DNA of 64,000 nt, taken from positions 953,093 through 1,017,092 of the forward strand of contig NZ_QAIG01000005.1 in NCBI RefSeq assembly GCF_003060885.1. Reading direction: 5' to 3'. The notes beneath the pieces are model-generated. The model was not told the DNA's origin. It worked only from the letters and a program-made list of their open reading frames with translations, and searched no databases. Source of the stretch: Pseudomonas sp. HMWF032 (lineage in GTDB: Bacteria > Pseudomonadota > Gammaproteobacteria > Pseudomonadales > Pseudomonadaceae). Positions within the stretch are counted from its first letter, which is position 1. Each line of letters begins with the position of its first letter. Both the position numbers and the translations under genes were made by a program. This document shows positions 33,572 through 42,326 of this stretch, in pieces.

Positions 33572-34684
33572 TCAGCGCAATTTTTTAGCTAGATCTTCCA
33601 TCCTCGGATGGTAATAACGCATCAGCATGCGCGTGTCCTGGTGTCCGGTGATTTTGGTCAGCTCATGCAACGGAAAAATCTCGGCCAGACACGAGGTGGC
33701 TTCATGGCGTAGGTCATGAAAGCGCAGGCTCATCAGGTACGGATCGTCGTTTATGCGCTTGTCGATCTTCTCCTGGGAGAGCTTTTTCTGTTTGAGGTGA
33801 AGCGTTAGCCCTTCTACGTAAGCACTGCGGGCACCGGCGACAGCGTCCGCGAATGCTTTGGTGATTGAGTCCGGTCGGCTCTTAAAGTAACGGCCATCGT
33901 CGCGCTCGGCGAGACTTTCCAGTATGTGCACAGCCTTGCTGGAAAGGGGTACGCCACGTGCGGAGCCGTTCTTGGTCACAGGCAGAAGGGCGACCCGTTT
34001 GTCCCGGTTTACGTTGGCGCGAAGCAGGCCGGTTATCTCACTGCGGCGCATTGCTGTTTCTACGGCGAAGGCGACGATTTTCGGCAGCTCGGCCGAGCGT
34101 GAGTGCCGGCAGATCATTTCCAGCTCGTCTAGGTGCTCGCAAACCAGTTCATCGTTCTGAAGCGTCCATACATCTGCGCTGAGGATTCGCCGCTTTCGGG
34201 CGTCATCGACGCTCGGTTGGCGGATCAACTCGACGGGGTTGCTCAGTGACTCCATGCGCCACTCTTTGCGGGCGATGGTGAAGACGTGTGAGATCAGGGC
34301 AAGCTCGCGGCGCACGGTGGAGGGGGCCATGCCCTCTTCGAGGCGCATGTCACGGTAAGTGGCCATGTCGGAGCCGCGAATGCTGGCAAGCGAGCGAAGG
34401 GCGAGAGGGTGGCGTTGCATGGCCTGGATGCGCGATAGCTCAGAGGCGCTACTGCGCTTCTTGCTCGTCACCTCCTTGGCGTACAACTCCAGCGCGCTGG
34501 AGAACGAGGTGGTCTCGGCCTCGTTTCGACTGACGAAAATTCCGGCGTCCATCTCGCGTTCGATCATGGTCGCCCAGGTCTTGGCTTCGGCCTGGGTATT
34601 GAACGTCTTGGTTTGCAGGGGCCATCCTTTACGTCTGACTTGCACTTGCCATTGGGATGGGCCCCGCTTGCGAAAGGTCGCCAT
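33572..34684 (-). CDS. Tyrosine-type site-specific integrase
   Basis: A 370-residue phage-type integrase. The N-terminal arm-binding part begins MATFRKRGPSQWQVQVRRKG, followed by a core-binding SAM-like domain. The catalytic residues are visible: Arg in ETAMRRSEITGLL, HxxR in FHDLRHEATSCL, the second His in KITGHQDTRMLMRYYHP and the Tyr in the same stretch. The start at 34684 gives the standard arm-type N-terminus; a frame from 34747 would overlap the hydrolase gene. It lies just inside attR and recombines attP with the site in the MBL-fold gene. Confidence 0.93.
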   Translation of the reverse strand: MATFRKRGPSQWQVQVRRKGWPLQTKTFNTQAEAKTWATMIEREMDAGIFVSRNEAETTSFSSALELYAKEVTSKKRSSASELSRIQAMQRHPLALRSLASIRGSDMATYRDMRLEEGMAPSTVRRELALISHVFTIARKEWRMESLSNPVELIRQPSVDDARKRRILSADVWTLQNDELVCEHLDELEMICRHSRSAELPKIVAFAVETAMRRSEITGLLRANVNRDKRVALLPVTKNGSARGVPLSSKAVHILESLAERDDGRYFKSRPDSITKAFADAVAGARSAYVEGLTLHLKQKKLSQEKIDKRINDDPYLMSLRFHDLRHEATSCLAEIFPLHELTKITGHQDTRMLMRYYHPRMEDLAKKLR

Positions 34685-34696
34685 TTCTAATCTCGG

Positions 34697-34714
34697 TGTG
34701 ACAAAATTGTGCCA
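34697..34714 (+). promoter_or_regulatory. Candidate integrase arm-type site, right end
   Basis: TGTGACAAAATTGTGCCA carries two TGTG(A/C)C words 11 bp apart, like 3433-3450 at the other end. It lies between the divergent integrase and MBL-hydrolase starts, so integrase bound here could also regulate both genes. Confidence 0.5.
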
Positions 34715-34734
34715 AATATCATAAAGGAATACCC

Positions 34735-35379
34735 ATGGAAGCCGCAAAGAACCAGTTAATACGCGAAACCTTCCCCGTCGGGCCGTTGCAGTGCAACTGC
34801 ACGATCATCGGTGACCCTGTGACCAAGAAGGCGATTGTGGTCGATCCAGGTGGCAATCCTGATCTGATCATGGCGCGTCTGGAGGCGCACGGGTTGAAGG
34901 TGGTGAGCATCATCCATACCCACGCGCATCTGGATCACTTTCTCGCCTCGGGGCAGATGAAGGAGAAGACCGGCGCGACGCTGCATTTGCATAAAGAGGA
35001 TCAGTTCCTCTGGGACAACCTGGAGATGCAGTGCCGCATGTTCGGTGTGCCTTACACGCCGGTGCCCGCCCCGGATCAGTGGCTCAGTGATGACGAAGCG
35101 TTGGCCTGCGGCTGTGGTGTGGCATTGCACACGCCTGGGCATACGCCGGGGTCGATGAGTTTCTGGTTTGCCGATGCCAAGCTGCTGATTGCCGGCGACA
35201 CCTTGTTCAAGCGCGGCATTGGTCGGACGGATTTGTGGGGCGGGGATTATTCGACCATCGAACGTTCGATCAAGCAGCGCTTGTATTGCCTGGATGAGGA
35301 TGCCACGGTGGTCACCGGCCACGGTCCGGATACTCGGCTGGGCGATGAAATGCGTGAAAATCCGTTTGTTCGCGCATGA
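34735..35379 (+). CDS. MBL-fold hydrolase, glyoxalase II/YcbL-like
   Basis: This 214-residue metallo-beta-lactamase-fold enzyme has HTHAHLDH, a later HTPGHTPGS, the bridging Asp in AGDTLF and the last His in TGHGPD, all needed for two metal ions. It is close in length to YcbL-type glyoxalase II proteins, which hydrolyse S-lactoylglutathione. The first 22 codons come from the integrated element: the core at 34777-34801 lies within codons 15-23, and the displaced 5' end is at 3237. AAGGA precedes the start. The reading frame is fully restored by the element. Confidence 0.9.
   Translation: MEAAKNQLIRETFPVGPLQCNCTIIGDPVTKKAIVVDPGGNPDLIMARLEAHGLKVVSIIHTHAHLDHFLASGQMKEKTGATLHLHKEDQFLWDNLEMQCRMFGVPYTPVPAPDQWLSDDEALACGCGVALHTPGHTPGSMSFWFADAKLLIAGDTLFKRGIGRTDLWGGDYSTIERSIKQRLYCLDEDATVVTGHGPDTRLGDEMRENPFVRA
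34777..34801 (+). repeat. Right attachment-site core (attR)
   Basis: This 25-bp sequence is identical to 3279-3303 and includes the palindrome GTTGCAGTGCAAC. Flanking similarity to the left copy extends upstream in the same codons (RETFPVGPLQCNC) with silent differences and ends right after the core. Confidence 0.75.
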
Positions 35380-35492
35380 GCAGGCCGTGTGTACCGGGCG
35401 TTGACGGTGGGTCGGGAAGGAACTTTCGTAGGGCTTTCTGCTCTCACCTGCGGGTGAAAACCTTGTACTCGAATTGGATGAAGGAAGCGCAC

Positions 35493-36149
35493 ATGAAGCT
35501 GTGGCGAAATCTGCCGGTTGCATTACTCGGGCTGAGTGTATTGGCCGGCTGTACCACCAACCCCTATACCGGTGAGCGTGAGGCGGGCAAGGCGGGCATC
35601 TACGGCGGAATTGGTGCGGTGACTGGCGCGGTGATTGGTGCGGCCACCTCAAGCAAGAAGGATCGTGGCAAAGGTGCCCTGATCGGCGCGGCCGTCGGTG
35701 GTGCAGCCGGTGGTGGTTATGGCTATTACGTTGATACTCAGGAAGCCAAGTTGCGCCAGACCCTGCAGGGCACGGGTGTACAGGTGCAGCGCAATGGGGA
35801 TGACCTGAAGCTGATCATGCCGGGCAATATCACCTTCGCCAGTAACTCGGCGGATATTTCCAGCAGCTTCTATCCGACGCTTAACTCGCTGGTCACGGTA
35901 TTCAAGGAGTTCAACAAGAACGGCGTGAACATCGTTGGCCATACGGACAGCACCGGCTCGTTCGAGTTGAATCAGAACCTGTCCAACCGGCGTGCACAGA
36001 GTGTTGCCTCTTATCTGAGTGCCAATGGTGTTGCCGGTTCGCGCTTGTCGGCCTACGGTGCGGGTCCGAGTCAGCCAATTGCCAGCAATGCCAATGAAGC
36101 TGGCCGCGCGCAGAACCGCCGCGTCGAGATCAACCTGCGTCCGCTATAA
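35493..36149 (+). CDS. OmpA-family lipoprotein (YiaD-like)
   Basis: The 218-residue protein has a signal peptide ending in the lipobox VLAGC. A glycine-zipper stretch rich in GxxxG (residues 34-75, GGIGAVTGAVIGAATSS) follows, then an OmpA peptidoglycan-binding domain with NIVGHTDSTGSFELNQNLS and AQNRRVEINLRPL. It anchors the outer membrane to peptidoglycan. The start at 35493 has AAGGA upstream. From memory, it sits beside an acyltransferase and pta-ackA in P. aeruginosa; here two signalling genes lie between. Confidence 0.88.
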   Translation: MKLWRNLPVALLGLSVLAGCTTNPYTGEREAGKAGIYGGIGAVTGAVIGAATSSKKDRGKGALIGAAVGGAAGGGYGYYVDTQEAKLRQTLQGTGVQVQRNGDDLKLIMPGNITFASNSADISSSFYPTLNSLVTVFKEFNKNGVNIVGHTDSTGSFELNQNLSNRRAQSVASYLSANGVAGSRLSAYGAGPSQPIASNANEAGRAQNRRVEINLRPL

Positions 36150-36166
36150 GCGCAGGCGTTTACAAG

Positions 36167-36198
36167 GCCGTGCAGTCTCCAGGCTGCGCGGCTTTTTT
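36167..36198 (+). terminator. Intrinsic terminator after the OmpA-family gene
   Basis: GCCGTGCAG (36167-36175) pairs with CTGCGCGGC (36184-36192) and is followed by six T residues. Confidence 0.85.
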
Positions 36199-36322
36199 AT
36201 GCCGGCGATTTGGGCCCGGCTACCTGTTCAAATCGTGACTAGACTGCTGGCAATGGTTCACTTCTACCTTGCCGTCGCAGTGCCCCAGTCTGCGCCGGAC
36301 ATGGACGATGACTGGAGATTCC

Positions 36323-39300
36323 ATGGACGACCACCTCGCGTTTCCTGCCCGGAAAATCTGGCTGCCACTTTGGGCCACCCTGTTTGTGTTGATCAGCCTG
36401 GTCAGTTTGTCGCTCTGGCAATGGCAGGCACTGACGCAGCGTGACAATCAGCAGCGCCAACAACGTTTTGAGCTCGAAGCGCAGGACATCAGTCAGCGTG
36501 TGATTAGCCGTATGCAGGGCTACGAGATGGTTTTGCGCGGTGTTTCGGGTTTGATGACGGGCAATGAGCATGTGGCGCGCGAAGAGTGGGAGCGGGCCGT
36601 TGATCAGCTGCAACTGCAGGATCGTTATCCCGGCATTCAAGGGCTGGCGTGGTCCCGCTATTTGGCAGCTGATCAGCTTGAGGCCTTTATTGCCGACGAG
36701 CGTGCTGGCGGCCGCGAGGATTTCCGCCTGTATCCCCCTGGTCAGCGTGAACATTATCTGCTGATCGACTACATCAGCCCGCTGGATTGGCGCAATCGCC
36801 GGGTTTTGGGCTTCGACATGCTCAGTGAGGCGGTGCGCCGGGCGGCTGTTGAACAGGCGATGGACACCGGTGTAGCGACCCTGAGTGCGCCGGTCATTCT
36901 GCGTCAGGAAACTGCAGAGAATGTGCAGGCCGGTGTGCTGTTGTACCTGCCGGTGTATCAGCCCGGTAAACCATTGAGCACCCGTGAGGAGCGCCGTGCA
37001 GCGGTACTCGGCATGCTCCACGCCGCTTTTCGCAGCCATGATCTGATGGCCGGGATTCTGGGAGCGCAATCCAGTCGATTTTCCATTCGCCTGAGGGATC
37101 AGCAGGCCCCTGATACCGTGCTGCTCAGCGGGGAAGAACAACCGGCAGGTTTACCCGCTTCGTTCCGCCATGTGATCGAGCTGCCCCTGTATGGGCGTAA
37201 CTGGTTACTGGAGGTGAGCAGCACCGACATCTATGACGCTACGCGGATCAATCCGGACGGGCATGCCAGTTTGTGGCTGGGGTTGCTGGTCGCTGTGCTG
37301 CTGGCATTGTTGGTGGGCGGCTATCTCTACTGGCGCGAGCGCGAAGCGCATAGCAGCCTGCTGGCCACCGAGCGTTTGCGTGAGCGAGAGGAGCGCTTTC
37401 GATTACTGCTGGAACGGCTGCCGGTTGCAACACTGCTGTGCAATGCACAGGGGCGCATCGAGATGGCCAATCGCAGTGCTGCGGAACTGCTGGATTGTCC
37501 TGCTGATAGCCTGATCGGCGAACGAATGAAGCGCTTTCTGCCGACGGTTGATCAGCTCAGTGAACTGGTCAGTGGCGAGGGGGCTGCGGAGTTGGCCAGC
37601 GAATATCAGGCTCGCCGCGACCTGGGTGATGACATACCGGTGACGTTGAGCCTTAGCGTGTTGGACGACTCCAGCGGCGTCAGCTATCTGATCAACCTGA
37701 TTGACCTGCGCGCCCGTAAAGGTGCGGAAGAGCGCTTTCGCCGGGTAGTTGAGGCTTCGCCCAATGCGATTGTGCTGGTGGATGCCAACGGTTGCATTGC
37801 CATGGTCAATCGCCAGGCAGAAAAGTTGTTCGGCTATTCACGCGACCAGCTGCTTGCCCAGCCAGTGGAACTGCTGTTGCCCGAACCCTTGCGTACCAGT
37901 CACGCGCCTATGCGCATGGCATTTCAGAGTGCCCCGGTGCAACGCCAGATGGGCCGTAACCGCGAGCTGTTCGGCCAGCACAGTGATGGTCGGTTGATCC
38001 CTCTGGAGGTCGGTCTGTCGGCCATTCTGGGCGGCGAGGATGCTCTGGTACAGGCGGTTATCATCGACATCAGTGAGCGCAAAGCCGCCGAGCAGCGGCT
38101 GCGAGAGCAAGCCGAGCAGTTGATTCTGGCCAATCGCTATAAGTCGGAGTTTCTTGCCAACATGTCCCATGAGCTGCGCACGCCGCTCAACAGCATCCTG
38201 ATTCTCAGTGACCAACTCCGCCTGAATAGTGCCGGCAACCTGACGGAGAAGCAGGCCAGGCATGCGGACATCGTGCACCGTGCGGGCACTGACCTGTTGC
38301 AGCTGATCAATGATGTACTGGATCTGGCCAAGGTCGAATCCGGGCGTATGCAACTCAAGCTCGAAGCGCTGAATATGCAGGATATTCTGGTGGAGCTGGA
38401 TGCCAGCCTGAGGCCGATGGCTGAGCTCAAGGGCTTGCATCTGCACACGCAGTTGGAAGCCGGCGTTCCTCGCATCGTTCATTGCGACCGTATTCGGTTG
38501 CATCAGATTTTGCGCAATCTGCTGTCAAATGCCTTGAAGTTTACCGAGCAGGGGGCGGTCAGCCTGACTGTCAGCTGTGCCAGTGGTGAGCCGCCAGCCG
38601 GTCATGAGTTACTCGATTTCAGCGTGCGCGATACGGGTATTGGTATCGCGGCGGATAAACACGAGCAGATCTTTCAGGCCTTTCAACAAATCGATGGTTC
38701 TACCAGCAGACGTTTTGGCGGCACGGGACTTGGGCTGGCGATTACCCGTCAGCTGGTGCTGGCAATGGACGGCGAGATCAGCCTGCAGAGTGCGCCGGGC
38801 GAAGGTTCCTGCTTCAGTGTGCGTCTGCCGGTACGCGTCGTGCCTCAGGTGGCGGATGAACCATTGCCGGATGCGCCGCAGCGCAGTGGCAGCGGCCCGG
38901 CTGTCCTGATTGTCGAGGACGATGTGAACTTTGCGGCCGTGCTGGCCGAAGAAGCGCAGGCCCGTGGCTTCACCAGCGTGCACTGCCGCAGTGGTGTGCA
39001 GGCACTCAATCTGCTGCAGAGCGAGCATTTCAGCGCCGTCATCCTGGATATTCTGCTGCCGGATATCAGTGGCTGGCAGCTGTTCCGGCGGCTGCGTGGG
39101 CAGGCCAGCTATCGTCTGACGCCGGTGCATATCATTTCCTGCGTACCGCAACCGATTGACTGGACTGATGACGGCACTCGGTATCTGGTCAAGCCCATTC
39201 AACGCGCCGATCTGGAGCAGGTATTTGCTGAGTTGCAGCACAGCCCCCTGCCGGTGCAGCGCCTGCTTCTGGTTGAGGATGTTGAGGTGGAGCGCGAGCA

Positions 39301-40084
39301 TTATCGCGAGCACCTGCAGCAACTGGGGTTCACGGTGCGCGCCTGTGCCCGTGCGGATGAGGCGCGTAGCGTTTACAGCAAAGAGCAGTTCAGTGCGCTG
39401 GTGATCGATCTTGATCTACCGGACCAGGATGGCTTCGAGTTGCTTGAAAGTCTGGATCGTCTGAGCCCTCTGCTCGGCAAACGCGTGGTGATCAACACCG
39501 GGGTGGACGTCACGCGTCAGGCGCTACAGCGTTTGCGTCGTTTCAGCGCTGTGGTAGTGCATAAGCATGGCGAAAATATGCAGGGTTTGAGCGAGGCTGT
39601 GCAGGGCTTTCTGGGCGGTGTGTGTGATGACCCAGTCCGCCAGGAGGTGGTTCATCTGGACAACCCGTTGGAAGGACGGCGCGTGCTGCTGGTTGATGAT
39701 GATGTGCGCAATGTCTACGCCATGAGTGCTTTGCTCGACGAATTGGGGCTGGTGATTGGCTCTGCCAAGGACGGAGTGGAGGCTATTGCCTGCTATGAGC
39801 GCGAGCCCTTTGATCTGATTCTGATGGACATGGCCATGCCCGTGATGGATGGCTACACCGCCACCCGCCTACTGAAAGGCGAGCATGCCTGTGCCATCCC
39901 GATCATCGCCCTGACGGCCCACGCAATGAACGGCGATCGGGAAAAGTGCATCGCTGCGGGAGCCGACGATTACCTGGCCAAACCGGTCAGTCGTGAGGCC
40001 TTACTCGACATGCTGGTGCGCTGGTTGGCCTATGCGCCGGGGTCGGGTGCAACGGCAGGTGGTTCAACGGCAGCGTTCCGGTAG
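36323..40084 (+). CDS. CHASE-domain hybrid sensor histidine kinase with three receiver domains
   Basis: The 1253-residue inner-membrane protein has an N-terminal helix (residues 12-32), a periplasmic CHASE domain (about 50-250), a second helix near 315-335 and two PAS domains. A HisKA box LANMSHELRTPLNSIL and an HATPase with FGGTGLGLAITRQLV follow. Then come three receiver domains, starting VLIVEDDVNF, RLLLVEDVEV and RVLLVDDDVR, each with its phospho-acceptor Asp (ILDILLPD, VIDLDLPDQDG, LMDMAMPVMDG). The start at 36323 follows GGAG. The next gene, a REC-GGDEF-EAL protein, lies 66 bp downstream and may be the phosphorelay target. Confidence 0.88.
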   Translation: MDDHLAFPARKIWLPLWATLFVLISLVSLSLWQWQALTQRDNQQRQQRFELEAQDISQRVISRMQGYEMVLRGVSGLMTGNEHVAREEWERAVDQLQLQDRYPGIQGLAWSRYLAADQLEAFIADERAGGREDFRLYPPGQREHYLLIDYISPLDWRNRRVLGFDMLSEAVRRAAVEQAMDTGVATLSAPVILRQETAENVQAGVLLYLPVYQPGKPLSTREERRAAVLGMLHAAFRSHDLMAGILGAQSSRFSIRLRDQQAPDTVLLSGEEQPAGLPASFRHVIELPLYGRNWLLEVSSTDIYDATRINPDGHASLWLGLLVAVLLALLVGGYLYWREREAHSSLLATERLREREERFRLLLERLPVATLLCNAQGRIEMANRSAAELLDCPADSLIGERMKRFLPTVDQLSELVSGEGAAELASEYQARRDLGDDIPVTLSLSVLDDSSGVSYLINLIDLRARKGAEERFRRVVEASPNAIVLVDANGCIAMVNRQAEKLFGYSRDQLLAQPVELLLPEPLRTSHAPMRMAFQSAPVQRQMGRNRELFGQHSDGRLIPLEVGLSAILGGEDALVQAVIIDISERKAAEQRLREQAEQLILANRYKSEFLANMSHELRTPLNSILILSDQLRLNSAGNLTEKQARHADIVHRAGTDLLQLINDVLDLAKVESGRMQLKLEALNMQDILVELDASLRPMAELKGLHLHTQLEAGVPRIVHCDRIRLHQILRNLLSNALKFTEQGAVSLTVSCASGEPPAGHELLDFSVRDTGIGIAADKHEQIFQAFQQIDGSTSRRFGGTGLGLAITRQLVLAMDGEISLQSAPGEGSCFSVRLPVRVVPQVADEPLPDAPQRSGSGPAVLIVEDDVNFAAVLAEEAQARGFTSVHCRSGVQALNLLQSEHFSAVILDILLPDISGWQLFRRLRGQASYRLTPVHIISCVPQPIDWTDDGTRYLVKPIQRADLEQVFAELQHSPLPVQRLLLVEDVEVEREHYREHLQQLGFTVRACARADEARSVYSKEQFSALVIDLDLPDQDGFELLESLDRLSPLLGKRVVINTGVDVTRQALQRLRRFSAVVVHKHGENMQGLSEAVQGFLGGVCDDPVRQEVVHLDNPLEGRRVLLVDDDVRNVYAMSALLDELGLVIGSAKDGVEAIACYEREPFDLILMDMAMPVMDGYTATRLLKGEHACAIPIIALTAHAMNGDREKCIAAGADDYLAKPVSREALLDMLVRWLAYAPGSGATAGGSTAAFR

Positions 40085-40150
40085 TTTCACTGGGTACTGC
40101 TACCCTGAACCAGAGCGAGGGACGGTAGGGCCAGGGGCAAGGGAGGACAC

Positions 40151-42298
40151 ATGGCACAACTACAGATGAAGGTTGCGGCACCGACTCAGATTCTGCTGGT
40201 GGTTGATGATCGCCCGGAGAACCTTGAAGCCATGGAGGCCTTGCTCGACGATGGCGACTGGCAGTTGCGCTGTGTGGGGTCGGGCGAGGAGGCGTTGCAG
40301 TGCCTGCTTGAGAACGATGTCGGGCTGGTACTGCTCGACGTACAGATGCCGCAGATGGACGGTTTTGAAGTGGCGCGCCTGATGCGCGGCAATCCGCGCA
40401 CCCGCTACACCCCGATCATATTCGTGTCTGCCATTGCCCAGACTCAGGACTCGGTGCTCAAGGGCTATGCCACTGGGGCCGTGGACTTCATGCTCAAACC
40501 GTTCGAACCCAGTGTGCTGCGGTACAAGATTCACGCCCTGCTTGAGCACGAGCGCAATCGCAGTGAGCTGCTGCAACTCAGTCAGCAATTGGACAATGCA
40601 CGTGCGTTCAATGCCTCGGTACTGGATAACGCTGCTGAGGGCATCATGGTGGTGGGGGAAGATGGCCGTATCCAGTTCGCCAATCCGGCCATGGCGCGCA
40701 TGCTCGACAGTTCTGTGCGCGACCTGGAGGGCAGTGAAATGCTTTCTTACCTGGTGGCGCCCCAGGTCACCTGCGAGTGGCGCATGTCCGAGTTCTATCA
40801 GCAATGGCGGCGTGGTGAAGCCTATCGTCTACATGATGCCAATTTGCGTACCCTGAGCGGTGGTCAGGTGCCAGTGGCATTGTCCTGTTCGCCCTTGCCG
40901 CGCCTGCAACATGCCATGGTGGTCATGGCGCTGGATATGTCGGTGGTGCGCAACCTGCACCAACAGCTGGAGTCGCAGGCCATCACCGATGCGCTGACGG
41001 GCCTGCTCAATCGCCGTGGGTTCTATCAAGCGGTGGATGCGGCACTGGCGCGCATCGATCGGAGTGGTCAGCGCATGGCGGTGCTTTATCTCGATCTGGA
41101 TGGGTTCAAACGCATCAATGACTCTTTGGGGCACGACGCCGGTGATCAGTTGCTCAAGCGCGTGGGGGAGCAGCTCAAGACCAGTCTGCGTCCCTACGAC
41201 AGTCTGGCGCGGATCGGCGGCGATGAGTTTACCGCGCTGCTCGATAGCCTGGAGCACCCTGAGGATGCTGCCCGCATTGCCGAGAAACTGATTGAGCAGG
41301 TTTCAGTGCGGCATACCATAGAAGGCGTGGATGTGACCCTGGGGGCCAGTGTTGGCATTGCCTGCTTCCCTGAGTGTGGACAGACTGTTGAGGGATTGTT
41401 GCGTGCGGCGGACATGGCCATGTACGAGGCCAAGCGTTCCGGGCGGCAGCAATACCGCTTCTTTTCAGCGGAGATGAACGGCCGTGCGCGCTCGCGGCTG
41501 ATGCTCGAAGAAAGCCTGCGCAACGCCATCGAGAATGATGACTTTGTTCTGGTCTACCAGCCGCAGATTTACCTCGATAGCGGTCGCTTGCGTGGTTTCG
41601 AGGCGCTGCTGCGCTGGCAGCATCGGGTGGCTGGGACGGTCGCGCCGGGGGTGTTTATTCCGTTGCTGGAAGAAACCCGGTTGATCAACCGCTTGGGCAG
41701 TTGGATTTTTAAGGCCGGTGTAGAACAGTGCCGGCAGATGAGCCAGCTGCATGGCTCTCAGCTGGTTGTCAGTCTCAACGTCAGCCCGGTGCAGTTCAGT
41801 ATGCCGCAGCTGGTCGATGACTTGCGCCGGGTGCTGGATGAGCACCAGTTGGCGGCACAGCAGTTGGAGGTGGAAGTCACCGAGAGTGCGCTGATGCAGG
41901 ATCTGGAGACCAGTCGCGAACAGCTGCGTCAGCTGCGCCAGCTGGGGGTGAAAATTGCCATCGACGATTTTGGTACCGGCTACTCATCCCTGGCCTATCT
42001 GCGCCATTTCGAGTTGGATACGCTGAAGATCGACCGCCTGTTTATTGCCAATATGCTCGACTCACCGCGCGATGCGGCGGTGGTCAGTACCATTATTGAT
42101 TTGGGCCGCCACCTGGGCCTGGAAGTGATCGCCGAAGGGGTGGAAACCATGGCCCAGCGTGACTGGCTGGCCCAGCACCACTGCGCGATCATGCAGGGCT
42201 TTCTGGTGGCACCGGGGCTGAGCGTGGAGCAGGCCAGGGCGTTTCCTGCGCAGCTGGACTGGCACAACCTGCCGCGCAACGAAAAGCCCGCCGGATAG
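40151..42298 (+). CDS. Response regulator with PAS, GGDEF and EAL domains
   Basis: The 715-residue protein begins with a receiver domain (ILLVVDDRPENLEAMEALL, Asp in LVLLDVQMPQMDG, Lys in FMLKPFEP). A PAS domain follows, then a GGDEF domain with RIGGDEFTALL and an EAL domain with GFEALLRWQHR and IAIDDFGTGYSSL. It can in principle make and degrade cyclic di-GMP; both active sites keep their key residues. It lies 66 bp downstream of the hybrid kinase gene on the same strand and is probably controlled by it. Its stop codon lies inside the terminator hairpin. Confidence 0.88.
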   Translation: MAQLQMKVAAPTQILLVVDDRPENLEAMEALLDDGDWQLRCVGSGEEALQCLLENDVGLVLLDVQMPQMDGFEVARLMRGNPRTRYTPIIFVSAIAQTQDSVLKGYATGAVDFMLKPFEPSVLRYKIHALLEHERNRSELLQLSQQLDNARAFNASVLDNAAEGIMVVGEDGRIQFANPAMARMLDSSVRDLEGSEMLSYLVAPQVTCEWRMSEFYQQWRRGEAYRLHDANLRTLSGGQVPVALSCSPLPRLQHAMVVMALDMSVVRNLHQQLESQAITDALTGLLNRRGFYQAVDAALARIDRSGQRMAVLYLDLDGFKRINDSLGHDAGDQLLKRVGEQLKTSLRPYDSLARIGGDEFTALLDSLEHPEDAARIAEKLIEQVSVRHTIEGVDVTLGASVGIACFPECGQTVEGLLRAADMAMYEAKRSGRQQYRFFSAEMNGRARSRLMLEESLRNAIENDDFVLVYQPQIYLDSGRLRGFEALLRWQHRVAGTVAPGVFIPLLEETRLINRLGSWIFKAGVEQCRQMSQLHGSQLVVSLNVSPVQFSMPQLVDDLRRVLDEHQLAAQQLEVEVTESALMQDLETSREQLRQLRQLGVKIAIDDFGTGYSSLAYLRHFELDTLKIDRLFIANMLDSPRDAAVVSTIIDLGRHLGLEVIAEGVETMAQRDWLAQHHCAIMQGFLVAPGLSVEQARAFPAQLDWHNLPRNEKPAG

Positions 42299-42306
42299 GC
42301 GGGCTT
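42284..42306. terminator. Terminator overlapping the stop of the GGDEF-EAL gene
   Basis: AAGCCCGCC (42284-42292) and GGCGGGCTT (42298-42306) form a perfect 9-bp stem. The TAG stop (42296-42298) is in the loop edge. It may serve both the GGDEF-EAL gene and the convergent acyltransferase gene. Confidence 0.75.
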
Positions 42307-42326
42307 GAGCGCAGTGTGGGCGAGTA

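Larger units (their letters stand above)
3279..34801. mobile_element. Integrated element of about 31.5 kb with tyrosine integrase, ends in the MBL-hydrolase gene
   Basis: The bounds are the 25-bp identical direct repeats at 3279-3303 and 34777-34801. Inside the right end lies a tyrosine integrase reading leftward; inside the left end lie an AlpA-like gene, an HTH replication-type gene and a possible origin. Truncated antitoxins and large defence genes are typical cargo. The element supplies a new start region for the hydrolase gene, so that gene stays intact. The middle (5.2-22.9 kb) contains genes that look like ordinary Pseudomonas chromosome. The interval may therefore be composite or rearranged rather than one simple island. 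Confidence 0.6.
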
